A stretch of 64,000 nucleotides of DNA from Gymnorhina tibicen. Taxonomy: Eukaryota; Chordata; Aves; Passeriformes; Artamidae. This document shows positions 24,401 to 36,400 of this stretch, piece after piece (within the stretch, counting starts at the first letter, position 1; every line of letters starts with the position of its first letter). Location of the stretch: positions 62,001 through 126,000 of the forward strand of contig VXAZ01009369.1 of NCBI GenBank assembly GCA_013399875.1, in the 5' to 3' direction. The notes beneath the pieces are model-generated. The model made no database searches and was not told the origin of the DNA. It saw only the letters and a list, made by a program, of their open reading frames with translations. The position numbers were made by a program, and so were the translations under genes.

Positions 24401-27400
24401 AGGAGAAGTAGAATAAAGGAAGGGCAGGTAATGGGCAGGGTAATGGGAAAAAAAACAAGAGGAGAACCAGGAGGATTATTCCTATATTCTGATAGTGTTG
24501 TTTCCCGGTTTTATACATCCTTCAGCAGAGTCATGAGGAAACAGCAGCAACTGGAGCTAGGGGTGATGGTTGCAGAGCAGGGGGACCCTACCCATAGAGA
24601 AGAGCTGGTGCTCATTTGTTACCAGAGTGGCCAACACGTCTCCTGAATGCTGTCACTGAGAAGAACAAATTTCAGTGAAACCAGTTAGTGAGTAGATAAT
24701 CTCCAAAGGTGTGCCTCCCCCTCCCAGGGTGGAGGAGCACCCACTGACTGTGAAAAAATAAGATTCATATGAAGCTGCTTTTCATCCTGACCAGCTGAAA
24801 ACCAAAACAAACAGCCAAAGAGCAAATTATGAAGAAGACTCTGCACTTCTTGAGTCTTCTGTACAAAAATGCTGCTCTGTGAGTTGCAGTGGTAAACCTG
24901 TTTAAAGCAGTAGGAGCAGTATGGCACGTGGAACCAGCTGAGGGGCTGCATAAAGATTTGCCCATCTTTTCTCTTCTTCATATGTAGGCCTGTGATCTAA
25001 AGGATCAGAGCAATGGAATGTACCCATCTCATGTGTCACAGGTTTGTTTCTGCTGCCACCTCATTGTCAGGGAGTACCCTCAGAAACCAGGCTTCCTTAA
25101 CATCTGACTGTTTAAGCTCAAAAAAGACAGGGAGATGATGAAAAAGACTGTTTTTTGTCAGTAGGAGCAATGCTGAAGTTTTTCTAGATTAACAATTAAC
25201 AACTTCTTCAGCTCAGATGTCCACAGGTACTCTAGTCTGTCCAAATCCCAATGGGTAGGAGCTGTCTATTGCTTCTTCAACCAGTCTTCTCAGTTCACCC
25301 ATTTAGAACTTCCTGTGGTGGTTAACTATTTTAATGAAATTAAACACAAGGTAAGTACCAAGGATTTGGGGTAGCTGGCTGCAAATATGCAAAATACATA
25401 TGAGTGACCTGTTAGTCCAAGCAAAAGCTCTATTTTTTGCATGTAGTCCTAGACATAAAGTGAAGAAAGCTGTCCATGAAATGCATATCTGAAAGTGAAA
25501 TGACTATTTTTATAGCTAGGGCTTTTTTTTTCCTCACTTGTAGATGTCCATAACAAAAAAGAGTTGATTTTTAAAATACTCCAACACTGGTCTCTTTAAA
25601 AAAAAGAGACACCGCCACCAAAACTTTTCAGTATAACTGCCTTGAAAAACATTCTTGAAAACTCATGGCTAGGTGAGTATGGGATTTCAAGAGAGTTAAT
25701 GTGCATTGCACAAGTAACTGGTGTGTTAGAGAAGGTGTTTTCCCAGCACACCCTTTTGGTAACCTGAGCCAATGAGTGGAAGCTCCTCGACATCACAGCC
25801 AAACCCTCAGAACTGATCGCTGCTTTTTGCACACACTTGGTGGGATCAAGAAGAACAACCGGCCTTTTCAAGAAAGCAAGGACTTGTTCAGGAATTTTCC
25901 TTTGATTGTTAGAAAAATTTGCTGCTTGAAAGCAACACATCTGAGCTGCCACATTCTGGACTGAAAAAAGGATCAGGACTTATTAGGAATACAGCAACTA
26001 TGTGTTTGTATTTCTTTTCCTTCTTGTTCTGTGATGAAGAAAAGAGAATAATTTATGATGGGAAATTTGTGCTATGTAATCACTTTAGGGTGACCTTGAG
26101 GTGCCTTAAGCAATTAGGTGGGGTCAAACACTGACTTTGATTTAAGTAAGACTCAGCAGTATTCTCCTGTTTTTTTGGCAAAGGTTTGGCTAGTCTGAGA
26201 ATTAGCCAGCACATCCTTTGGTATGGACAAAAAAGTATGAGAAAGACAAACACAGACAGAAAACAGAAGGAAGAGGAGATTAAAATGAGGAGGAGTAGAA
26301 AAGTGAGGGAATGGAGGACATCTGTGGACAAGTGCGTTTTAAATATGCTGCAACTAGGTCAACTACGAATTGTTATTTTGACCGGGAGATTGCTGGGTTA
26401 GATTACTTGGCTGGAATTATCTGGAAATACCTCCTGCATAATAACATCCTCTAACCTCAGTGTGAATGACCGCTCGGCTCTTCCTGTCACAATACTCCTC
26501 CTGTGATTCCCAGTTCTCACCAAAGCCCTCAGGGCCCAGGGACACCTTCATCTGCTGGAGTCTCTCCCTCCCCAGTGGGTTTGGTTGCCCATGCCACAGG
26601 TCAGCACTTGCCTTGGCCAGGGCTGTGTGTGAGAAAGGGCTGTGGGAAGCATCCGTGGGACAGCACAGAGGTGCACACCCTTGCCTTTGCTCCCTGTACC
26701 TGTGCCTAGTCTTGTGCCTTGCTATCTTGATCCAGACCTTGCCTCGCTTACCTGGTGCCCTGCCTCAGCTGGGCAGACCTGCCTCATTGCTGGGGACTTG
26801 CCTGGCAACCTTGGCTGTGGGGTCATCCTGGGAACAACCACTGGACCTGCTCTGCTGCTGTTGGGGCTCTGTGAGCCTGCAGCCTCGGTGCAGCCCTGCA
26901 TGCCTTGCTGCCACCCCGGCTCCCATCCCTCACCCCACCCTGGGTGCTCTCAGACAAAATCTGTCTCTGAGAAACTCTGCTGTCCATCAAGGGAGAGTTA
27001 GTGTTTGGTATGTGTGCTGAGAGCTCTGGAGCCCCTGGGAAGTTGTTGGAGGCCTTGCAAAATGTCTGCTGACTGGGCTGCTTGCTGGGGAAGGATCAAT
27101 TGCACTTCCAGGAAGAGAGAACAGTACAGGTGATGTTTCTACCCTCAGTATTAAAAGCAACCTCTACTTTCACTGTCAGCCCAGAGGTTTCTTGGAACTA
27201 CAGGAACAGAAGATTTAGCTCTATCGAAGACCTGATAGGCTGCACAGAGCTGGTTGTTTGTTTCTTGTAAAGTGTTTTTAAAGGAAAATTGAAAACACTT
27301 TGTTGTTGATTCCCACGGCCTGAAACAACCAGTCACCAGTGACTGAGCTTTTCTTTGCCTTTCCCTTTCAGGAAGCTGCTAGTTGGCATTCAGTGCATGA

Positions 27401-30400
27401 GTCTTGCCCTGGTCCTCCTCCAGGATGCAGGAAAACAATGTGCAGTACAAGGGCTAGTTTGGGGTTGCTAAAACTATAAAAGAGGGTGGAAAATCTGCTG
27501 CTAGCAGTCTTGCTCACCCAGGTGGGCTGGAGAGCCGGCAGCCCTCTGGAAGGTGGCAACAGGCTCTTGGCGCTGAACACCTGCATGATCCAACAGAGAG
27601 GCAAGAGGTTAAGTAGATGCCAGTGGATGCCAGCGGGTGAGAAGAGAGAAGTGTCATCGCAAGGGATGCAGTGGCCCCAAATTGTCTTTCTGCACGTTTT
27701 CAAACCACACAGAAAAGGAAGATGGAAACTATGAATTAATGATGAAAGAAAAAGAACTGAAAGAGGCTGGCAAAAGAGCTTAAATGTTAGTAGGTGCTGC
27801 ACAGGGCAGCTATTAGCTGGTGCACTGGAACAACTGGTGCTGGGTCCTGGGATGCCGACCGTGCTTAGGGCCTGTGGACTGGGTCAGGCCTTAGTGCCAC
27901 AAACTTACACAGATACAACGTTCACCTCTCATTTTGCAACAGCAAATGTTATAAAAGACCTCTATTAATGATTTTAGACCACTGTTTTGAGAACAATTCC
28001 ATGTTTAATCAACCTTGTTTACTTTTTTCCTTAAAAGTTACACTATTGTCACACAATGACCGCTGTGATACCTTCTCTCACTGCATCCTGCTATGAACAT
28101 GGTTAGGAGGGAAAAACAGTGCATTACTGCATGACTTGCTAGATGTAAGTGGTAGAAATATGTGTGGGGAGGAAATAGAGGAGGATTGTAATGCCTTTAC
28201 CTGCATTGTGTCGTAAAATATTCCTGTTACTTGCAGAGGTTGAAGTGCCCCTGAATGCTTTGAAAATATCATATTGGTTAGCACACGGAAGTTAAACACA
28301 AGATTTTCTAGTATTTGAGCAGTATGAATCTACTGGTTGTTGTTAATTTAAAACATACCTGTATTCTGTCCTCTTCCTTGTGCGGCCTGAACCTGCCCTA
28401 AGTAGACATCAAAATGGAAAAGTCTGATTTATACCATGTTTGGTTCAGGACTACTGCTACCTAGCTTTTTCACGTAGTCTCACTTTAGCTGTCAGAGTTA
28501 ATGGTTCCTATATAAAGTTGTCATTAATAGACTTTCTCAGATGTTAACTGTATATTTTGAGCCTGCTTAAAAAAGGCTTGTCTTGCTCTGTCATACAGAT
28601 TAGCCTTGTTAATGTTCCCTTCAGTTATGGGTATTACTTATACAGATCTCTGGTCTGCATTTAAAAGATCTGCAGTTACTTCTGTGGTTTGCTTTCCTTT
28701 GTAATTTTCTTCCTCTCACTCACACTGGTGATCTGTGTTTATCTCTATTTCAGTACCATCCAATTGTCCTGCTTGTGTGAGGAATGTTTTAACCCCAACC
28801 CCAAAACAAGCCCCCAGACCAGATACTACCCTTTCTGCAGAGATTAAGTGGATATGAGCAAGCAGGCAGACTGTAAGTAATGAGACAATGGAAAAATAAT
28901 GTGGGAGAATTCATGTGTCTGACATGTCTTCTACACAAAAGGCTTTTTTTAAGGTGATTGGCTTATTAAATTCCCATTGTTCAAAAATACTAAAGGCTCA
29001 AAGCATTTGCAGATGAAAACCATGTCTTTAATCATGCCTTTCATTTCATTAATTATTCTTAAGAAGCCTGTTAACAAACTTATCCTATAACAAGCCTTTA
29101 TTCATTAGTTTTCCCAGAAACATTAATTCGAAAGCCTGGTGAAATCAGTGGGAATGTTCTAGCTGGCTCTGTGAACACTGGACAGGGGCCCAGGAGGTTA
29201 TTTTATCAATAAGATGTCATCAATGAGACCATTTTGAAGGGTTGTCTCAGAAAACAGGAATGGCTGCTCCTTGGGAACTTGACATTGCAAAATTAGGTGA
29301 CAGTAAGTAGCTTGTGTTTGACCCAAACTTGAACCTTCCAGGCCACTAGAAGCCCTTTGATGGGATTTCTAGGAGCTATTCTGAGAGACCTCGTAAACTC
29401 CAGATGCCAAAGAGATCCTGTTTATGGAAGTAACAGGCTCATCTGCCAAAACTGGTAAGGCTTTTAAACTCTAAGCTTGTAAGGCTCCAGATGGACCACA
29501 GCTATACCAGGCTGAGTATTCAGATTTCCTAGGGAAAAATCCGTGTGTGCAGCAGTCAGTGTTGTATGGGATTGTGCAGGGTAAGCTTTACACACAGGAG
29601 ATCAGTCTGTGCCAAAGTGGTAGTAAAAATTAACTCTGAGTCTCAGAGCTCCCCTTGTTTCGTGTTTGCCATGACTGAGCCCCAGTGTGTATCTAACACT
29701 CTTTACAAGGTCAGTAGAAACAGAGTACAAGAAGGTAAAAGAGAGATTACCTCAGTATCCAAGTATTTTATGCCACTTTTAAATTTTAATTGAATGTTAG
29801 CAATGTGGATTTCTCTCTATGCACCTTTTGACTGTGTTGGGCTGTGGGGCTGCTCCCTCTTGCTGTACCTCCCAAAGGCACATTACCCCTATCCCTGCAA
29901 TAAGCTGGTTTCTGCCATGCTTTTGTTGGCTGGGACAAACATGGTGGTGGTAGAGGAAGAAAGGTTGGAATTGCTCTTCTAAGTTGCAAGGCTTGTTCTT
30001 CCTTCAAATCTGAGATGCCAGTGAGGCTGTGGCATGTGAATATGTGTTCATTAGAACAGAGCTCTGTGAAAGCTGGAGGCCAAGCCAGTCCAAGTTTGGA
30101 CTTGGAGTCCCAAGCCAGGACTAGGAGAAGACTGTAATAAACTGGGGATGGACAGTCACCAGGCAAAACCCAAGAACCAGGTCGAAAATAAAAGGAGTGG
30201 AGCAGAGAAATCTTGGTTGGGAACAAGTGCTGTGGTGAGCAGGGAGGTGTGGAGGCAGGAAAGGATGGGAACAGCAGTTTACATGCAGTTTAGAGTGAAC
30301 CTTGAAAATATCAAGAACTGATTTGAGAGGAAAAGCAGCTACTCTGTGCACAAAACATGCTTGGCCATCTGCAACTTGGCCAGCACCCTTGATGGGTTAA

Positions 30401-33400
30401 GTAGTCAGGGATAACTTGGGGAGAAAGGCAGCATCCAAAAATAAACACCAGTTGTTCTCCCTGGTGCCAGGATGGAATGTTTGTCCAGTGCTTCTTGAAG
30501 GCTTGAGCCCTACTGGTCTTCCTGCTGGAGAAGAGCTTTCAATGCCCTCTCTAGCACTTACACTGCCATTGTCTCATGTCTTTTCAATATTTTTCTGTTT
30601 ACTACCCTACTGAGTCACAGCTGGGGATGAAAGCTGTGTAGTGTACCGTGGTAGGCAGTGCCCAACTTAGAAGCTGGGCACTGTCTGAAAAGATGCAACA
30701 ATTGAAGAGGGCAGGAAAGCACCTCACCTGAGGATGCCCAGGCAATTGCTGCCTGATGCTTGGTTGCCAGCTCAGTGCTTCAACATGGCACCAAGGATCA
30801 TGACATGACTTATGACTGCAGTGGTCACAGAAGCACTGGATTTAGTCCCAATCCTCATCTATGGTCCAATCTGCTATGCAAGAAAGGATTGCTTGAAGAG
30901 CTGGGATGGGAGAGAACAAGTGAGTTTGTGGCCCTTGGGAGTGTGCTGGGTTAACTGCTGTTGGACAGAGGCAGAAACCCTAGTAGGGCAGGTAGGAACC
31001 AGCTGTCATATGGCCCGCTAGTCACATTGGTGTTTTTTCATTTAGCAATGCCACATCAAGTCTTTGAAGCAGGGGTCCCTCAATGGAGCAGAGTTGCCAT
31101 TATTTTTCCTTTTACTCTATCTTTGACAAACAGAAGATTAAAGGGAAAGAACAGCAAGAACTAGGGCAGGAGTTTTGCCCCTGCTCTCATGTGATAATCT
31201 GCAAGTCTTGCTTTTCTTTTGCTCCCGTGAAGTATTGCCAGTACCAGTGGCTGGAAATGGAAATGGTGTGTTTGTTCTGACTGTGCTCTGTTTCATAGCT
31301 ATTTATTTTTGAGGTGTCTTTTGCAGGCAAACTACCAATGCACAGTGAGAAGTAGATCTGTGAGTTTCTGTGAGCCAAGATGGACAGGACAACATTTGAT
31401 TCTGTTCAGTCAAGCCAAACTCTGGTTAACACCAATGACATCATCAGAAACTCTGGCCTGAATAATAGCAGGGGTCCTAAAGGCTCCCCAGACAGATAAA
31501 ACTGATAAAATGCTTTATGTATGGTCATCGCATCAAAACTGTATTTGTGCTTTCTGTATTTTTTTTGTTTATCCAGCTCTTTCAGAATCAAGAAGAGGTC
31601 AGGAGAATTCAGGAAGCCAGATATCCGGTACAGACATGCTGGACATAGTCCTAAAAATGAAGTCTGTGAAATCAGAAGTGGGTCTCCACCACTCCAGCTC
31701 ACAATAACCTGTTCTTAGCTCTGATCACTTTAATATTTTGGGAATTAATTTATGCTTAGAACTTCAGTAAAGAAAATTGTGAAGAAAGATGGATCCAAAT
31801 TACAACTAAGTGACCACTGAAAGCACTGGAAAATTTGAGAGGTTTTTGTTTGGTTTGGGGTCATTGGTTGGTTTTTGGTTTTGCTTTGTTTGGGGTTTTT
31901 TTTCCAGTTTTTTGACTAAATTATTTGTCTTATTAAATACAAATACAACCTTCCCACTGATTTCAGTGCTGCCAAAACTTTACTCTCAACATGCATCTCT
32001 TCCTGACTGGGGAACCTCAAATGAGTTTTCCTAATTGCTAGTAAAAGACAGTAAAGGCCTCCTCTGTGCTCAGCCTGTGGGGATAGGAAATAGAAAAGAA
32101 AGCAACAAGGAGAACCAAGTTTACAGGCACATTAGGTACTGAATGATGCAGATTCCCACAGAATTTGAACCCCTTTGAATTGTGTGGTCACTTCTGTAAA
32201 CCCTGCCATGCACATACCTACCTGCACATTTGACTTGATAAGATTAACCCCTCCAGCCCCTGCCTTTATTCTGCACTCACAACTAAATTTGACTTAATTA
32301 TGCTTCCCCTCAAGACCTGAATTACCCAAAAGATACTTGCCCTTCCATGTTCTTGGCTCTGAATTACTTGGCGTTGGGGATGACTGCAGTAATGTATGTG
32401 AGAGCAAAGCTGAGTTGAAAGCACTCAGAAGTAGCTATGGAGAATGAATCCTAATGATGGCCCAGCTCCCTTTTCACTCAAAAGCAATTATATCCCCATG
32501 CTCAGAACCTTTCAAACAGTTGAAAATATTCTCCTTCTCTTGACTGCACAGCTGAGCAATTGCACACTGTATGGTAAAACACCTCTATATACTTGAATTG
32601 CAGGCTGTGGGCTGGATTGTGAGCAGGCTCCTGGACTGAGATGCAGAGCTCTGAGCAGCTGCCATTCTGCTGTCAGTAACAAGTGGCAAGCCAGGAATAA
32701 CATCACATGTATGCCAGGCTCAGAACCACGGCCTGAGGTTTTTGAGAGAAGAGTGGTTTAATGTATGTCAGCATTTCAGAGCTTTGAGCCCTAAGCTTAG
32801 GTGGCTATGCAGCCCTCTGCATTGTGTATTTTACAACTAAATCAAGTCTCCCTTTGAAAGAGTGTGGTGGAAGGAAGTAATAGGAAAACATTATTCAAAC
32901 AGCAAAATCTTTGTCTCAAGTTTAGCAAAACCCAGCTTTTGTCACTGCTGAAATGGGCAGATACTCACTAGAAAGGCTTCCTCAGAACTGTGGGTGATCA
33001 GCATCTTTGACATTCAGGCCAAGCATCTGGTTTTCAGTTTAAATCCAGACTTGGATTCAGTCATTGAGTTTGCTGAGGCTTGAAAGGTTATTGAATCATT
33101 TCTGCCCTAAAATACACTGTGCTGCATGCCTTGTGGCATACTTGTTTCATCATACTTACTTGCTGCTGCAGCTACCACAGATGCGTACGCTGGGTGGACA
33201 CTGCTAGAACCTAAAAATAAGAGATTTTAATTTTCAGCTATTGAAGCAAAACCCTGCAATGCTAATGAATAATAATAAACGAAGAAGGAAAGATTAAAGA
33301 AAACCAGGTGTGCAAAAAAGTATGAGAATTCCTTCAGTGTTTTAATCTTGAAAATTCAAAAGCGGTTACAAAAAATATATTACAACTTTAATCTACTGAA

Positions 33401-36400
33401 AGTTATCACAACATTAATTCTAAAATGAGTCTTCACCTATCTGTTGAACTCTCAGTCTAGACATGAGAATCAAACAATTATTTATTGACTTCTATACCTG
33501 AAAATCATCACAGCATTTGGGGATGGAGAGCTTACTCTCACATTAATTGGTCTGCTGGACTTACATATTTTTTCCACTCCTAATATTTCTACATTGAATT
33601 ACTGAACTCATGATCCTCTAAGTCATGGTATATCCAGCTGTATGTCTTGTTCCTTAAATTTTAGGAAAGCTGGCAGACCGGAGGAAAGCAATGCAAACAT
33701 CCATGCTACTGACCCATATCTCTGACTCTGTGCAGTCCAGGTCTAGTCTTGGCTGCGGCTGCTGTGGTTCTGGTTGCTGCAGGTGTTGTGGTTGGCTGCG
33801 GCACTGTGGTGGAAGGATCTGTTGTCGTGGTCGTTGGCGTGGGGGTTGTGGTGGCCACTGGTGTGGCTGGAGTCGGCACCGGAGTTGTCTGATACTCTTT
33901 GCGGACTGCGTCCCCTGTGGGAACATTGACACTGTCACTGTGGCTGGATGTGTGACAGCTATGGAAGCAGCAGCAGCAGCACTCAGTGTTTAAGGCAACC
34001 CAGAAACTGGCATTCTCTTCAGGATACCTACAAGCATCCTCATCTGTGGAGCCGTTAGTGCCTTCATTGCTGTGTGGATGTGTAGTGCAGGTGCCTGCGT
34101 GACGCTCTGCTCTCAGAGGCCTTTTGCAGCGTTAATGTTTGCCCTACACTTTTCTCCTTTGGCCAGGAACACTTACCAAACTGACAGATGTCTCAGACCT
34201 ATGAAATTGCTCAAGCAGCCAGTTGCAGCTTCTGTTTTGTCATCATCTTTTCTCAGTGTAATTAAGCACTTAGAAAGTCCATATAAATGGAAATCTGGTC
34301 GTAAAGATGGCTAATCTGAGTCATAGACCAGAATAAAATTGCAGCAATTAAATGTTTTTGACAGAAAGACAACTTTCAGATAAAGGTGATTTGGGGGAGT
34401 GGGTCAGAGCCAGAGCAGGGAGCAGGGAGCTTTAGGGCTTTGGCTGAGGGGAGTGGGGGAGAGCACCACCTGGAAGGTGCCAATCTCATCTAAGTTTGAC
34501 TCATCTCACAGTTGCTACTACTTTTAAAATGTATCATCTGTTGTGAGAACAGTGACAATTCTAGTTGCAAAATATGCATCCTAAATATCCTTTTAAAGAA
34601 TTGTCAACATGCTTAGGTTCTTCCAAGTCATTGTCTCAAAAAAGGTTCTTCACTGTTACCTTCTCTAGCTACAAAAAACTGCCCTAAAATATATTCCATG
34701 TTAACCTAGGTTTTGTTCCTTTCCTCCCTGCCTGTATCCCTGAGGATGGCCTCACACACTGTCTACACTGAGAGGGAATGGTGTGCACTCTATTCACTGC
34801 TGCACAACACAAGCTTGTATTTTACTGCTATTTCTGGATATTCTCCTTTTGGAAGGCATCACTGTGAAACTGTCTGGTGGATTAATTACCACCTAATGCT
34901 AGGCAGTGAAAAACTCAGATCTCAGACAGTTTTAATGGAATAATGCTGAAAGAGGGCTCAGAAGAAAAACAAAACAACTCAGCTGAAAAAATCAGCATGA
35001 ATGGGTCGGGCTGGAGCACACAGTGCCCTGCTCCATGAAACTGTGCTAAAAGAAAGGAAACAGAGGGCACAGTGAGTCTTCCCCTGTGATCCTGCGCTGC
35101 TGGAGTGGGGAACTGGCACATTGGCCAGCTTTATACCCTAGTCTGTGAGGAGCAAGGAAGCTGGAAACTAACAGTACTAGCAGAAAACCTGAGGAAGCAG
35201 CATAATAAGAGCACAGAAACGCCGTTGCCTTGGTGCATGTTGGCTGGGTTTCTCATGGATTCTTTAACACAAGAGGAGGGCTCTCGAAGGGGTAGCTGTT
35301 CCCAGTGCTCCTGCAGGCAGCGTACCCATCTCTTTCACAGTATCTTCAAAGGGTTTGCAGGGCACATGCCCTGCATAGCAGATTGCCAAGAGCCATAATG
35401 CAAGGTTTTGAAGTTCACAAAACCTGAGCTCACCCAAAGCACAAGCAGAAATTTAACTCTGTGGGTGCCCTCTTCTCTGAATTAGCAGAAGTCCTTCAAG
35501 CACCATTGCACATTGGTTTGGTGGGAAAGGGATTTTGGGGAGGAGGTTGGATGGGGAGCTGTCTGTGTAACCAGTGTCAAAATGCTTCCCATAAGCACCT
35601 GCAGGCAGATTAGGTGGGTTGGATCCTGTGAGGAGCACCGAGATCCCCAACACTTACCTTGTTCCGATGCTTTTTCTGATGTGTTAGCGGTGTCTGCACT
35701 CTTCATACCTTTTAGGTCTTGCTCTGGCTTTTTAGGCTCTGAAGCAAAAATTGAGCACATTAGAAAAGGCAGCTCTGTAAGAAAATAATTTCAAGTCTCC
35801 CATTTAGAGATTATCAGTCCCCGAAGGAAGTCCCGTCCCATGCTGTTAGGTAGGTCAATCAGTCTGATCAGAACTTTACCACCTACTGAGAAAATGCGAC
35901 GACTAGAGAGTAGTCACCCCCTATCTTTTGTGCCAAATTTAGGCATCTTTACAGCCCAAAAGCTCCTGCCAGTACCAGTAGAATTTCTGAAATGAGCTAG
36001 AAGCATGGGGGTTTGCCACTAATAAGCCAATACTCGTAAGATTTATTGCATTGTATTTTTTTCCTCTGAGTAGTAGCGTGTTCTGAGAACCAGGGTCATG
36101 ATGTGTGTATGTTGTTTGGGAAATACTAGCTAATGTGCAATATTTCAGCCACTAATTCATGCTCAGATGTATTTCTTTCTTGCCTGACATTTTGAGATCC
36201 TTATGGGGCCAAATACTGAATGCCATAGACTGGCTTAGAAGGAAAAGGGAGATTTTTTGGTTCTTTTTTTATTTCTAAGACCCAGAGACATGAACATACT
36301 TGGAATACTTATTACTTATATTATTTACTACTACCTCACATAATCTGCTTCTGCTTTTTTATCTGACTGAGTACTGGAGGATTTTCATCTTCCCTCTTTT

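Larger units (their letters stand above)
23414..33159 (-). other. VIT intron 9 (longest internal intron)
   Basis: About 9.7 kb. It holds a GC-rich low-complexity block at about 26.47-27.0 kb, the two copies of a 54-bp unknown repeat (23987 and 27201), and an AT-rich stretch at about 28.5-29.13 kb that looks more like unique regulatory DNA than decayed repeat. No further phase-1 exon was convincing. Confidence 0.7.

Noticed and set aside
25588..25612. Short palindrome (GTCTCTTT ... AAAGAGAC)
   Set aside because: Eight-base stem around an A-run; expected by chance in 64 kb and without context for a hairpin RNA.
26466..27020. 184-codon plus-strand frame
   Set aside because: Other frames of the same GC-rich low-complexity block are open too, so openness is compositional.
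33654..33938. 94-codon Gln/Pro-rich minus-strand frame over exon 8
   Set aside because: It is a neighbouring frame of the true exon; only the Thr/Pro frame joins exons 7 and 9 in phase.
33691..33993. Cys/Gly-rich 100-codon plus-strand frame resembling a keratin-associated or toxin-like peptide
   Set aside because: Its composition is simply the complement of the ACC/CCA codons of exon 8; it has no signal peptide or splice context.
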